Shown here one piece after another: positions 17,016 through 26,558 of a stretch of DNA of 64,000 bases. The DNA is from Bifidobacterium pseudolongum subsp. globosum (GTDB lineage: Bacteria > Actinomycetota > Actinomycetes > Actinomycetales > Bifidobacteriaceae), in assembly GCF_004155535.1 (NCBI RefSeq), contig NZ_RYUH01000017.1, positions 1 through 64,000 of the forward strand, written 5' to 3'. Positions within the stretch are counted from its first letter, which is position 1. The number at the start of each line of letters is the position of its first letter. Below the pieces are notes generated by a model, which was not told where the DNA came from, ran no database searches, and saw nothing but the letters and a program-made list of their open reading frames with translations. Position numbers and translations under genes: made by a program.

Positions 17016-17134
17016 ATTCCGTCCCTCTCTGTGTGGATGCGTCATTGCACCAGTTGATGCGATCTTGCGACCATCCTAGGGATTCCCGGATTCCTTGCCA
17101 CGGTTCGGAGTGTTCCCTGCACCACGCAAGAAAA

Positions 17135-17638
17135 TCACGTGCGGCGCTCGCGGAAGAAGTCGGTGAGCACACGCGCGCACTCCTCTTCGCGCACGCCGCC
17201 GATGACTTGAGGCTCATGGCCCACATGCGGGTCGCGCGGCAGGTCCCACACCGAGCCGCACGCGCCAAGCTTCGCGTCCCACGCGCCGAACACGATGCGC
17301 CCGATGCGCGTCTGCAGGCACGCCCCCGCGCACATCGGGCACGGTTCCAACGTGACGACGAGTGTGCAGCCCTCCAGATTCCAGTCGCCGCGCATGCGTG
17401 CGGCCGCGCGCATCGCCTCCACTTCGGCGTGCGCGAGCGGGTCGCCGTCGCGTTCGCGCAGATTGCGGCCCGCGCCGATGAGCCGGCCCTGCTCGTCGAT
17501 CACGACGGCGCCGACCGGCACATCGCCGGCGAGCGCCGCCAACGCTCCTTGGTCGAGCGCCGCCTCCATCGCCTCGTCGAGTGTCAGCGGGGCGAGCGGC
17601 GGCGGTGTGGGCTGTGCGGGATTCACGGAATCGGTCAT
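17135..17638 (-). CDS. tadA: tRNA-specific adenosine deaminase (cytidine/deoxycytidylate deaminase fold)
   Basis: Converts wobble A34 of tRNA-Arg(ACG) to inosine. The 167-residue protein shows the zinc motifs HAEVEAMRAA (His and catalytic Glu) and PCPMCAGAC (two Cys). A C-terminal segment (FGAWDAKLGACGSVWDLPRD) is typical of TadA. The N-terminus has a Pro-rich extension before LDEAMEAALDQ. The ATG has no Shine-Dalgarno; CACAAT ends 6 nt before it, so it may be leaderless. It is divergent from the antiporter gene, 86 bp between starts. Confidence 0.9.
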   Translation of the reverse strand: MTDSVNPAQPTPPPLAPLTLDEAMEAALDQGALAALAGDVPVGAVVIDEQGRLIGAGRNLRERDGDPLAHAEVEAMRAAARMRGDWNLEGCTLVVTLEPCPMCAGACLQTRIGRIVFGAWDAKLGACGSVWDLPRDPHVGHEPQVIGGVREEECARVLTDFFRERRT

Positions 17639-17724
17639 GGGTTCATTGTGGCACCACCCGTGGCGCGCGGCACTCTGCTTGGTATTCTGGATTTCTCAGT
17701 GGTCGGCGAGCGAGGAGGATGGTT

Positions 17725-19797
17725 GTGCCCACATTCGAGTTGATTCTGTGCATCATCGCGGCGGTCGTGCTCTCCTCGTTCCTCAGCCGGTTCATCCCCA
17801 AGGTCTCCACGCCGCTCGTGCAGATCGCGCTCGGTGTGCTCGCCTCGCAACTGCCGTTCTTTCCGGACACCGAACTCGACCCGGAATTGTTCATGGTGCT
17901 GTTCATCGCACCACTGCTGTATCTGGAGGCGCATGAGATCGACAAAGGCTCGTTGCTCAAATCGTTGAAGCTCTCGCTTTCGCTTGCCGTGGGGCTGGCC
18001 ATCGCGACGATGGTGGGCGTGGGCTTCACGCTGCACGCGGCATGGCCGGTCGTGCCGCTCGCCGCCGCGCTTGCGCTCGGCGCGGCGCTTGGCCCGACCG
18101 ACGCCGTGGCGGTGAGCTCGCTGAGTCACGAGGCGTCGCTTTCGCAACGCCAGGTGGGGGTGCTCAAAGGCGAATCGTTGTTCAACGACGCGTCGGGCAT
18201 CGTCGGATTCCAGTTCGCCATCGCCGCCGCCGTCACCGGCACGTTCGAGGTGGGCGAGGCGATCGGCGAGTTCTTCATCTCGTTCTTCGGCGGCGCGATC
18301 GTGGGCGTTGTGCTCGGCCTGGCCATCAACTGGCTGTTCGAGACGGTGCGCTCGCTCGGCTGGGAGACGACGACCACGCGCGTGTTGATGGAGCTGTTCC
18401 TGCCGTTCCTGCTGTACCTGGGCGCCGAGGCGATCCACGTCTCGGGCATCCTTTCGGTTGTGGCGGCCGGCCTGATCATCCGCTTCGACCGCTCCGGCGT
18501 GGGGCCGAATGTGGCGCGCACGAACATCGTCGCGTCCAGCGTGTGGTCGGTGCTGTCGTTCGCGTTGAACGGCGCGGTGTTCATCTTGCTCGGCATGCTG
18601 CTGCCCGACGCGATGGAGGCGAGCTGGAACGACCAGCAGATCAGCAATCTCACCCTGCTCGCCACAATCCTCATCGTAGCCGCCGTGGTGGTGGGCATGC
18701 GGTTCGCGTGGGTGGCCGCCATGCTGCGCATCACGCGCCACGAAGTGACGCGCGAACGCCGGCGCATGACGAAGGAACGCTGGCGCTCGGCCGCCGTCAT
18801 GACCTTCGGCGGGCCGAAGGGCACCATCACGCTTTCGCTGATGTTCACGATCCCCTATACGCTCGCGAACGGCGAATGGTTCCCGATGCGCGACGAACTG
18901 ATCTTCATCGCCGGCGGCGTCATTGTGGTCACGTTGCTGCTCGCGAACTTCCTGCTGCCCGTGGTGGCGCCGAAGAAGAGCACCGACGATTCGCGCGCGA
19001 TCACCGAAGCCTCGATCGAGGTGCTGCGCCGCACCGTCGAGGAGCTCGCCGAGCGCGTGACGCCCGACAACCGCCGCGCCGTCATGGCCGTCATCGACTC
19101 GTACACGAAGCGCATCACGCGCCTCAAGCACCGGCTGGGCGCGATCGACCCGATCGGGTTCTCGGAACTGCAGATTGCCGCGCTCGAGTGGGAGAAGGAC
19201 TATGTGAAGGGCCGGCTCGCGGCCACGAAAGCGCAGACCGGCGAACAGTCCGTGGACCGTGACCTCGAAATCGAGGCGTGCGAGCGCCTGCTCGACCAGA
19301 TCATGACGTCACTGCGCCACGCGGTCACCGACCACGATTCCGCGCACGCGATCTGGCAGATCAAGGGTCGCATGCGGTCGCTGCAGCGGCGCATCAAAAT
19401 CCTGTCGAGCCGTGTGAACAACCTGATCCGCAAGAACACGCCGATGCTGAGCGAACACCAGATCTACGCGCACATGCGCACCGTGCAGACGGCGGCGATC
19501 GACAATGTGATCGACCACCTGTACGACGAGATGGGCAAATCGACGTACAACACCGAGTATTGCTCGGCGCTGCTGCTCGACTACCGCCGCGCGGAGGCGA
19601 CGCTCAAAGCGCGCCCGAACATGGGCGCCACCACCGAGATGATCACGCAGATCGAGGAGATCAAGCGCGAAAGCTACGGCATCGAGCTCAGCGTGATCCA
19701 AGACATGTTCGAGGCGGACGAGATCACGCGCGCGCAGGCGCGCCAGCTACGCAAGAACGTGTATGTGATGAACGTGGCCGCCGATTCCAGCATCTGA
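17725..19797 (+). CDS. Na+/H+ antiporter of the CPA1 family
   Basis: Membrane cation/proton exchanger, 690 residues. About 12 predicted spans fill residues 1-420. Conserved features are ALGAALGPTDAVAVSSL, the ion-binding GESLFNDASGIV, and a later FGGPKGTITLSLMF. A long hydrophilic helical C-terminal domain (about 425-690) follows, probably regulatory. A GTG at 17725 lies 6 nt after AGGAGG and is preferred; the in-frame ATG at 17719 touches the Shine-Dalgarno directly. Role: sodium extrusion and pH homeostasis, inferred from the family. It is followed by a clear terminator. Confidence 0.9.
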   Translation: MPTFELILCIIAAVVLSSFLSRFIPKVSTPLVQIALGVLASQLPFFPDTELDPELFMVLFIAPLLYLEAHEIDKGSLLKSLKLSLSLAVGLAIATMVGVGFTLHAAWPVVPLAAALALGAALGPTDAVAVSSLSHEASLSQRQVGVLKGESLFNDASGIVGFQFAIAAAVTGTFEVGEAIGEFFISFFGGAIVGVVLGLAINWLFETVRSLGWETTTTRVLMELFLPFLLYLGAEAIHVSGILSVVAAGLIIRFDRSGVGPNVARTNIVASSVWSVLSFALNGAVFILLGMLLPDAMEASWNDQQISNLTLLATILIVAAVVVGMRFAWVAAMLRITRHEVTRERRRMTKERWRSAAVMTFGGPKGTITLSLMFTIPYTLANGEWFPMRDELIFIAGGVIVVTLLLANFLLPVVAPKKSTDDSRAITEASIEVLRRTVEELAERVTPDNRRAVMAVIDSYTKRITRLKHRLGAIDPIGFSELQIAALEWEKDYVKGRLAATKAQTGEQSVDRDLEIEACERLLDQIMTSLRHAVTDHDSAHAIWQIKGRMRSLQRRIKILSSRVNNLIRKNTPMLSEHQIYAHMRTVQTAAIDNVIDHLYDEMGKSTYNTEYCSALLLDYRRAEATLKARPNMGATTEMITQIEEIKRESYGIELSVIQDMFEADEITRAQARQLRKNVYVMNVAADSSI

Positions 19798-19807
19798 CTA
19801 TGCGCGC

Positions 19808-19836
19808 GGGGTGCGGTCTGGAAGAAGCCGCACCCC
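19808..19836 (+). terminator. Terminator of the antiporter gene
   Basis: Arms GGGGTGCGG (19808-19816) and CCGCACCCC (19828-19836), followed within a few bases by a run of six T. It serves the plus-strand antiporter and perhaps also the convergent gene. Confidence 0.85.
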
Positions 19837-19858
19837 ACATGTTTTTTCATTCACTGCT

Positions 19859-21394
19859 TCACTGCGTGCCAGCGCCTGTGTCGGTGCCAGTGCCAGTGCC
19901 AGTGGTTGTGTCAGGGGTTGCACCGGCACCGGTATTGCCGGCATTGGCATTGGCGTCATTGCCCTCTGGTTGCTGCGGCTGCGGCTGTTGCTGAACCGGC
20001 TGTTGCTGTTGGGCCTGCTGTTGCTGCTGCAATGCCTGCTGTTGCTGCTGGAGGGCCTGTTGCTCCTGAAGCGCCTGCTGCTGGGCCTGCTCCTGCTGCA
20101 GCTGCTGTTGGCGCAGGGCCTCCTGCGCGGCGGCGGCGTTCGCTTCGGCCAGCGCGTTTTCGGATTCGACCACCGCGTTCACCGCGTTGGTCAGCTTCTC
20201 CTTTGCGGTATCCACCGCAGCCTTGTCGAGCGATGGCTTGTCTGCGATTGTCTGGGCCTCGCCGATTGCCTGCTGCAGGGCCGTGCGCGTCTGCTCGTCG
20301 GCAACCGCGTTCGCGGATTCGTCGTACGTGGTCTGCGCGTCGGCGATCGCCTTGGTGAGGTCGTCCTTGAGGCTCTTCGTGCTCTTTGCGTCACGCGACG
20401 CGGTCAGCGCATCGGCGTCAGACTTGAGCTGCTTCGTGGCGCTCTCCACACCGTCGATCTGCTCGTCCATGCGCTGCGCGTTCTGCTCGAGCTTCTCGCG
20501 CGAATCCGCCATGTTGCACGCCACAACGGCCTCGTCCTTCTTCTGCTGCAGCTCATCAGCCGCCTTGCTCGACTTCTGGAACGCCTGCAACGTGGCTGCG
20601 TCGGCCACCGCGGAGTCCTTGGTCTGTGCCAATGGCTTCGTCTTCGATATCTGCTTGTCGAGCTCCGTGTACGCGGTCTGCAGTGCGGTGTGCGCGCGCT
20701 CACAGCTTTCCACCGCCGCATCGTGCGAACGATTCTCCTGCGCCGAACGGTTGCGCTGCCACAGCACGACGCCACCGGCGGCCAACGCGACCACGACGAC
20801 GGCCGAGACCACGCCGATGATGATCTTCTTGCGCTTGCCGTTGCCCCCGTTGTCCGGAGCCTCATGGTCGGGGGACCCACCATCGCCGTCGCCGCCCATC
20901 GGGGCAAACGAAGCAGGTCCCTTGGGCTCGGGGAGGGCAGTATGTGTTTCATTGACGTCGTTGACCACCGTGCGCGCAGGCCCATCCTGCGCGATGAGCT
21001 GTGTGCGTTCCACGGTCGTGCTGTCAATCGCGGGCATGGCGGTCGTCGCGCGCTGTGCGGCCTCGGCCGGAGTGAACAATTGCGTCGGCTCGTCGGCGTT
21101 GGAAGTGGCGTCGCCCGCGCCCCACACCGGCAGATCGAATCCGTCTCCGTCCGTGGTGCGCTCGGACTGTGCCGACTTCGCCGTGGGCTTCGCGGCCTTC
21201 GCTGACCGGCGTGCCTTCGCCGGCGGCTGCGGCGGCTGCGCTGGCGCGGTGTGCTGCGGCTCGTCCGCGTCGCCCACCGCCGGGAACAGCAACGTCGAGC
21301 TGTCGAACGACGTCAGCTCGTCCTGCTGTGCGTCATGGTTGCCGTCGTTCCCTGCGTCCGGAAACTGCAGGTCTGATTGGTCTATGTTTCCCAT
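19859..21394 (-). CDS. Single-span membrane protein with extracellular coiled coil and glutamine-rich tail
   Basis: Function not recognised. The 511-residue protein has a disordered acidic/Pro-rich cytoplasmic N-terminus (1-190) and one membrane span (KIIIGVVSAVVVVALAAGGV, about 197-217). An external helical region of Lys/Ala/Asp-rich repeats follows (about 220-420). Next is a Gln-rich low-complexity block (about 425-475, runs of LQQQQQ) and a Gly/Thr tail ending in TGTGTGTDTGAGTQ. The arrangement resembles bifidobacterial cell-surface proteins, but no enzymatic domain is visible. The CAG/CTG-rich coding of the tail makes slippage likely. Two adjacent ATGs (21397, 21394) lie after GGGGAGGGG; the second is better spaced. 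The gene follows dcd on the same strand (35 bp). Confidence 0.75.
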   Translation of the reverse strand: MGNIDQSDLQFPDAGNDGNHDAQQDELTSFDSSTLLFPAVGDADEPQHTAPAQPPQPPAKARRSAKAAKPTAKSAQSERTTDGDGFDLPVWGAGDATSNADEPTQLFTPAEAAQRATTAMPAIDSTTVERTQLIAQDGPARTVVNDVNETHTALPEPKGPASFAPMGGDGDGGSPDHEAPDNGGNGKRKKIIIGVVSAVVVVALAAGGVVLWQRNRSAQENRSHDAAVESCERAHTALQTAYTELDKQISKTKPLAQTKDSAVADAATLQAFQKSSKAADELQQKKDEAVVACNMADSREKLEQNAQRMDEQIDGVESATKQLKSDADALTASRDAKSTKSLKDDLTKAIADAQTTYDESANAVADEQTRTALQQAIGEAQTIADKPSLDKAAVDTAKEKLTNAVNAVVESENALAEANAAAAQEALRQQQLQQEQAQQQALQEQQALQQQQQALQQQQQAQQQQPVQQQPQPQQPEGNDANANAGNTGAGATPDTTTGTGTGTDTGAGTQ

Positions 21395-21429
21395 CATTCC
21401 CCTCCCCTTCGTCAATGGTCGTTGGTGAG

Positions 21430-22011
21430 TCAGTCGTCGATGTGCGCGCGGTAGAAACGCTCGTACGAGCGCGACGGCGTCGGTCCGCGCTGGCCCTGGT
21501 AATGCGATCCTGTGCCGGCGGACCCATACGGGTGCTCAGCCGGCGAGCTCAGCTGGAAGAAGCACATCTGCCCGATCTTCATGCCCGGCCACAGTTTGAC
21601 CGGCAGCGTGGAGACATTCGACAGCTCGAGCGTGATGTGCCCTTCGAAGCCCGGGTCGATGAACCCGGCGGTCGAATGCGTGAGGATGCCGAGTCGCCCG
21701 AGCGAGCTTTTGCCCTCCAAGCGGGCGGCGAGCGTCGCGTCGAGCTTGACGTACTCCCACGTGGAGCCGAGCGCGAATTCGCCCGGGTGCAGGATCCACG
21801 GCTCATCAGGGGCCACCTCGAACTGCTCGGTCAGCTCGCCTTGGTTTTCCGCGGGATCGACGTACGTGTATGCGTGGTTGTTGAAGAGCCGGAAGAAGCG
21901 GTCGAGGCGCACGTCGATGGAGGCCGGCTGGACCATCTCGGGAGTCCACGGTTCGAGCGAAATATGCCCTTCGGCCTGAGCGGCCAGAATATCGCGGTCG
22001 GACAGCAGCAT
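21430..22011 (-). CDS. dcd: dCTP deaminase
   Basis: Deaminates dCTP for dTMP synthesis. The 193-residue protein carries [16 protein letters not shown], the active-site block [34 protein letters not shown] and the C-terminal [13 protein letters not shown] closing segment. Sequence and length are close to the actinobacterial enzymes shown in mycobacteria to perform both deamination and dUTP hydrolysis (dUMP-forming), so bifunctionality is plausible. ATG 22011 follows an AGGAG; the upstream extension in this frame lacks features. Confidence 0.95.
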   Translation of the reverse strand: MLLSDRDILAAQAEGHISLEPWTPEMVQPASIDVRLDRFFRLFNNHAYTYVDPAENQGELTEQFEVAPDEPWILHPGEFALGSTWEYVKLDATLAARLEGKSSLGRLGILTHSTAGFIDPGFEGHITLELSNVSTLPVKLWPGMKIGQMCFFQLSSPAEHPYGSAGTGSHYQGQRGPTPSRSYERFYRAHIDD

Positions 22012-22130
22012 CGGCAAGCATCTCCTAGCGCCGGCGCCCGATCGGCCCGGCAACGACAACAGTTCGGTTCCAGTGTAGCCACAGGGCGGCACACGCATGC
22101 ATGAGCCCCGCGCGCGTGTATGGTGGAGGC

Positions 22131-22901
22131 ATGACTACTGATGCGCAGGCAATGCAACCGGAGCCGCTCGTCGGCCGCCCCTCGCCCGTGGTGCCGGGCA
22201 GGTTCGGGGAGCCGCTCGAAGTCACACAGACGCGTGTGTCACGCGGGGGCGGCGCGGCACAGCCGAACCGGCCGCTGTTCGTGTGCCTGCACGGCTGGGG
22301 GTCGAACGAAGACGACCTGGCCGGCATGATGCAATACGTGGCGCCCTACAACGACTTCGTGTCGCTGCGCGCGCCGATCACGCTGCAGGAGCCGTCCAAT
22401 GGCGGGTTCTTCGCACAGCCGGGCGCGTATTCGTGGCTGCACGACGCCGTGCCGAGCGGCGAGGACCTGGATTACGACGCCTATGCAGCGGCACAGGCGA
22501 TCGACACATGGGTCGCCGGCAATGTGCCGGCGGAGCGCGACGTGGTGCCGATCGGCTTCTCTCAGGGCGGATTGTTGGCCATCCAACTGCTGCGCGTGCA
22601 CCCGGAACGGTACCGCGCCTCGATCTGCCTTTCCGGTTTTGTGGCGCCGGGTGTCGTGCCGGGCACGCACCCGGCCGACAAGCGCCTCGCCTCGCTCGAC
22701 ATCCCCGTCTTCTATGGCTATGGCACGAACGACACGGTGATTCCGAAGTTCCTGGTGAACGAGACGCTGGCATGGCTCGAAGAGCACACATGGCTCACCG
22801 CGCATGCATACCGTGGGCTCGACCATTCAGTGAGCCTCGACGAGTTCGCCGACCTGCGGCAGTGGCTCCTCGACCACAACATCGCCTCCGGCATGATGTG
22901 A
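22131..22901 (+). CDS. Phospholipase/carboxylesterase-family alpha/beta hydrolase
   Basis: A small cytosolic serine esterase, 256 residues. The oxyanion region is [15 protein letters not shown]. The nucleophile elbow is GFSQGG, followed by [16 protein letters not shown] (acid) and RGLDHSVS (His), completing the triad. The family hydrolyses short acyl or lysophospholipid esters; the true substrate is unknown. ATG 22131 directly follows GTGGAGGC, a tight Shine-Dalgarno; a TATGGT hexamer also lies close upstream. A later in-frame ATG at 22152 is possible. It is divergent from dcd. Confidence 0.85.
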   Translation: MTTDAQAMQPEPLVGRPSPVVPGRFGEPLEVTQTRVSRGGGAAQPNRPLFVCLHGWGSNEDDLAGMMQYVAPYNDFVSLRAPITLQEPSNGGFFAQPGAYSWLHDAVPSGEDLDYDAYAAAQAIDTWVAGNVPAERDVVPIGFSQGGLLAIQLLRVHPERYRASICLSGFVAPGVVPGTHPADKRLASLDIPVFYGYGTNDTVIPKFLVNETLAWLEEHTWLTAHAYRGLDHSVSLDEFADLRQWLLDHNIASGMM

Positions 22902-23061
22902 CGCGGCCGGCACAACTCTAACGCATATCGATTCCCCTCATCACGTCACCGTCACCTATACTGCGACTATCAACGACAATTCGCCGCTGACCATTGAGAT
23001 TGACTCTCTTGGGCCACATATGGAGGATAAAGTATCCGCAACCTACAAGCCGGCCGAATAA
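22897..23061 (+). other. Open 54-codon segment without a start codon, possible gene remnant
   Basis: After the esterase gene one frame stays open from the TGA at 22894-22896 to TAA at 23059-23061. Its translation contains HVTVTYTATINDNSP and LTIEIDSLGPHMEDKVSATY, with a plausible beta-strand amino-acid pattern. Base composition is clearly less GC-rich than neighbouring genes. No usable start or Shine-Dalgarno precedes it, so it is at best a decayed fragment. Confidence 0.3.
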
Positions 23062-23123
23062 TGCTTTGGCAACGGTCCGCTGTCGTACTCCGTTACTCGC
23101 AGCCGCGAGTGGTGCAGGCCACC

Positions 23124-23218
23124 GGTTCGCCGTTTCCGTCGCTGTTTTCGCTGTTTTCGTCATAAATCAGACCAAAAAGTGACGATAACAGCGAAAACAG
23201 CGACGGAAACGGCGAATC
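23124..23218. repeat. Long inverted repeat, 38-nt arms
   Basis: Arms at 23124-23161 and 23181-23218 match in 36 of 38 positions around a 19-nt spacer. Each arm contains the phrase CAGCGAAAACAGCGACGG or its complement. It is far longer than the terminators in this window and lies in the 412-bp gene-free gap between the esterase and the P-ATPase. It could be a decayed mobile-element end pair or a structured RNA. Confidence 0.85.
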
Positions 23219-23255
23219 TTCGCAAAGATAGCGGTGACACACTCACCGGCACAGC

Positions 23256-23296
23256 ACAATGGGGGTCCGGTTCACATGGAACCGGACCCCCATTGT
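23256..23296. terminator. Terminator of the P-type ATPase gene
   Basis: Exact 17-bp arms (ACAATGGGGGTCCGGTT at 23256-23272 and its complement at 23280-23296) with a 7-nt loop. It lies 17 nt beyond the stop of the minus-strand ATPase gene. Confidence 0.85.
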
Positions 23297-23313
23297 CATT
23301 CAGTATGGCTGCA

Positions 23314-26304
23314 TCACTTCTTTGCGCGCATGCGCAGGAAGACCTTGCGGATCTCCGAGGCGACAAGCACGAAGAACGCCAGGCCGATGCACTCGAGCCA
23401 TGCCATCGGCGGCAGCGGCGTGGTGCCGAACGCGGTGTTGAGGAACGGCACGTAGATCACGAGCAGCTGCAGCACGATCGACAGGCCGATCGCGCCCCAC
23501 AGCCACTTGTTCGAGAACAGGCCCACGAAGGCGCTCTGCAGGTGGCTGCGCGAGGCAAGCGCATTGAACAGCTGGGCGAACACGAGGATCGTGAAGCCCA
23601 TTGTGCGGGCCTCCACCATCTGTGCGTCATGGCCCATCGCGTCCACGGAGCGGTCGGTGAACAGGCCGCCGGTCAGGTGCATATCCATGCCGATCAGCGT
23701 CACGGCCGCCATGATGATGCCGATGTAGATGATGTCACCCCACATCGCGCCGTCGATCACGCGGTCGGTGAGCTTGCGCGGCTTGCGGTTCATCACGTCT
23801 TCGGTCATCGGGTCGACGCCCATCGCGAGCGCCGGTGCGGCGTCGGTGAGCAGGTTGATCCACAGCAGCTGCGTGGCGAGCAGCGGCACGGTCACGCCCA
23901 CGGACTCCGGGTTCTTGATGCCGAGCCAGCCGGCGAGCACCACGCCGAAGAACACGGTGAAGACCTCGCCCACGTTGGAGCTGAGCAGGTAGCGCAGGAA
24001 CTTGCGGATGTTGTCGAAGATGCCGCGGCCTTCGCGCACGGCGGCCACGATGGTGGAGAAGTTGTCGTCGGCCAGGATCATCTTCGCCGACTGCTTGGTC
24101 ACCTCGGTGCCGGTGATGCCCATCGCCACGCCGATGTCCGCGGACTTGACGGCCGGGGCGTCGTTGACGCCGTCGCCGGTCATGGCCGCGATGTTGCCTT
24201 GGCGTTGCAGCGATTCGACGATCTTGAGCTTGTGCTCGGGCGCCACGCGCGCGTACACGGAGACTTCGGAGGTCGCCTTGTCGAGCTGTGCCTCGTCCAT
24301 CGCGTCGAGCTCGTCACCGGTGAGCGCCTTGCCGTCCTTGGCGATGATGCCGAGGTCGGAGGCGATGCGGGCGGCGGTGAGCGGGTGGTCGCCGGTGATC
24401 ATGACCGTGCGGATGCCCGCGCGGTGCGCTTCGGCGACCGCATCGCGCACTTCGGTGCGCGGCGGGTCGATGATGCCGACCATGCCGCACCAGACCAGAT
24501 GGGCTTCGATCGCCTCGGCCTGCTCGGAGATGTCGGAGATCTCACCGGCGGAGTTCGTGCGGATGCCCGGGATCTGCGCGAGTGAATCGGTCTCGAGCGG
24601 GCGGAATGCCTCGCCGAGCGTACGGTATGCCTCACGTGACAGGCGCTCGACGGTGTCGAGGATGTCCTGGCGGTCGCCTTCGGTGAGCTTGCGGATCGCG
24701 CCGTTCACGTAGATGCGGTCGCAGTAGCTCAGCAGCACGTCCGGCGCTCCCTTCGCGAACACGGTGAGCTTGCCGGCGTCGGTCGCGTTGCGCGCGATGA
24801 CGGACATGCGCTTGCGCTCGGACGTGAACGGGATTTCAGCCACGCGGTCGAAGTGCGCGAACTTCTTGTCCGCATGCGTCTTGCGCGCGGCCACGACGAG
24901 CGAGACCTCGGTCGGGTCACCCACGATTTCCCATGTGCCGGGCTTCTCGCCGGCGCGCAGTTCGCCGTCGTTCGCGAGCGTGCCCGCGCCGAGCGTGGCG
25001 AGGACTTCGTTCGCGATGTTCTCGGGGACTGCGGAGCCATCGATGGAGACCATGTCGCCTTCCGGCGCATAGCCGGTGCCGGTCAGTTCGACTTCGCCCG
25101 ACGGCACGACCACGCGCTCGACGGTCATCTCGTTGCGCGTGAGCGTACCGGTCTTGTCAGAGCAGATCACCGAAGCGGAGCCCAGCGTCTCCACCGAGTG
25201 CAGCTTCTTGACGATCGCGTGGTGCGCGGCCATGCGTTGCACACCGAGCGCGAGCACCACGGTCAGGATGGCGGCGAGGCCTTCAGGCACGGCCGCGACA
25301 GCGAGCGACACGGCGAGCAGCAGCGAGTCGATCACGTCGTGCACGCTGTGGAAGCCTTCGAGGACCGCGAGCGCGAGCAGCACGACCACGGCGATGATGC
25401 ACACGGCGATGCCGAGGATCTTGGAGACGTGGTTCATCTCCTTCTGCAGCGGCGTGGCCTCGTCTTCGGTGGACTGGAGCAGGTCGGCAATCTTGCCCAC
25501 CTGCGTGTTCATGCCGGTGCCGGTCACAATGGCGCGGCCGGTGCCCTGCGTCACGGACGTGCCGTTGAACACCATGTTCGCGCGGTCGCCGAGCGCCTTC
25601 GCGCTATCGAGCGTAGCGGGCTTCTTGCCCACCGGCACCGATTCGCCGGTGAGCGACGCCTCGGCGATGCGCAGGCTCGCGGCGGCGAGCAGTCGGCCGT
25701 CGGCCGGCACGGTGTCGCCTTCGCCGAGCACCAGGATGTCACCGGGCACGATGTCGGTCGTGTTGATGCGTTCCACACGGCCGTTGCGCAGCACATTGGA
25801 CGTCGGCGCCGTCATCTCAGACAGCGCGTTGACGGCCTCTTCCGCCTTCGCTTCCTGCATGTAGCCCAGCACGGCGTTGACGATCAGGATCAGCACGATC
25901 ACGATGGAGTCGAACGGCAGCGCCTCGCCGCCTTCGGCGCCGGGGGCCGCGTTGGCTTTCTCGATGATCCACGCCACAAGCGAGATGGCGGTGGCGGCCA
26001 GCAGCAGGTAGACGAGCGGGTCCTGGAACTGCTGCAGGAACTTCTTCCACTTGGGGACCGGCGGTGCGCTGGCCAGCTCATTGGGGCCGAACTTGTCGAG
26101 TCGGCGCTTGGCTTCGTCGGAACTCAGGCCGGTGCGCGGGTCTACATTGAGCGCCTGCGCCACCTGGTCGGCATCGGTGAGCGACGGGTCAACGTCGTTC
26201 AGCAGGGCTTGCTGCGCCTTCACCTCCTGGGTTTCCTTGGCATCCTCTGGTTCCACGTGGGGTTCGCGCGAAAGAGCGGATGGATCTATGATGCGATCAT
26301 CCAT
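23314..26304 (-). CDS. Cation-transporting P-type ATPase, P2 (Ca2+-type)
   Basis: A 996-residue membrane pump. The order is: N-terminal cation-ATPase domain with LSSDEAKRRLDKFGPNEL, two spans, actuator domain with LTGESVPVGK, then a span pair with the cation-site PEGL. The phosphorylation site is D383 in SDKTGTLT, followed by the nucleotide-binding domain with FAKGAPDVLL, MTGDGVNDAPA, and six C-terminal spans. The architecture matches SERCA-like Ca2+ or Na+/K+-type pumps; calcium export is most likely, but Mn2+ or Na+ cannot be excluded. It stands alone between a terminator and the divergent methyltransferase gene. Confidence 0.93.
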   Translation of the reverse strand: MDDRIIDPSALSREPHVEPEDAKETQEVKAQQALLNDVDPSLTDADQVAQALNVDPRTGLSSDEAKRRLDKFGPNELASAPPVPKWKKFLQQFQDPLVYLLLAATAISLVAWIIEKANAAPGAEGGEALPFDSIVIVLILIVNAVLGYMQEAKAEEAVNALSEMTAPTSNVLRNGRVERINTTDIVPGDILVLGEGDTVPADGRLLAAASLRIAEASLTGESVPVGKKPATLDSAKALGDRANMVFNGTSVTQGTGRAIVTGTGMNTQVGKIADLLQSTEDEATPLQKEMNHVSKILGIAVCIIAVVVLLALAVLEGFHSVHDVIDSLLLAVSLAVAAVPEGLAAILTVVLALGVQRMAAHHAIVKKLHSVETLGSASVICSDKTGTLTRNEMTVERVVVPSGEVELTGTGYAPEGDMVSIDGSAVPENIANEVLATLGAGTLANDGELRAGEKPGTWEIVGDPTEVSLVVAARKTHADKKFAHFDRVAEIPFTSERKRMSVIARNATDAGKLTVFAKGAPDVLLSYCDRIYVNGAIRKLTEGDRQDILDTVERLSREAYRTLGEAFRPLETDSLAQIPGIRTNSAGEISDISEQAEAIEAHLVWCGMVGIIDPPRTEVRDAVAEAHRAGIRTVMITGDHPLTAARIASDLGIIAKDGKALTGDELDAMDEAQLDKATSEVSVYARVAPEHKLKIVESLQRQGNIAAMTGDGVNDAPAVKSADIGVAMGITGTEVTKQSAKMILADDNFSTIVAAVREGRGIFDNIRKFLRYLLSSNVGEVFTVFFGVVLAGWLGIKNPESVGVTVPLLATQLLWINLLTDAAPALAMGVDPMTEDVMNRKPRKLTDRVIDGAMWGDIIYIGIIMAAVTLIGMDMHLTGGLFTDRSVDAMGHDAQMVEARTMGFTILVFAQLFNALASRSHLQSAFVGLFSNKWLWGAIGLSIVLQLLVIYVPFLNTAFGTTPLPPMAWLECIGLAFFVLVASEIRKVFLRMRAKK

Positions 26305-26558
26305 AATTATTGTTCTCCTCGGTCAGCCGCGGAGTAGTCAGTCGAGTCGTCGGCGCAACACAAGCCGGTGGCCGCTACAGGACTGCGCGGTTATTGGCAC
26401 GGCCCCGCAAGCGCGGCGCCGCATTCGGTTGCCATTATTCCATAGCCGTTTGTCTACCAGCGGACACGGCTGCGTCGTGTACCCTATATGCGCAATCCGC
26501 GCCATTGCATGCGGGGAGACCGGCGTTTTTGGCGCGGGGTGCTGAAAGAATTGGACGC

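Noticed and set aside
23179-24585. 468-residue frame opposite the P-type ATPase
   Set aside because: Antisense shadow; composition lacks hydrophobic core residues.
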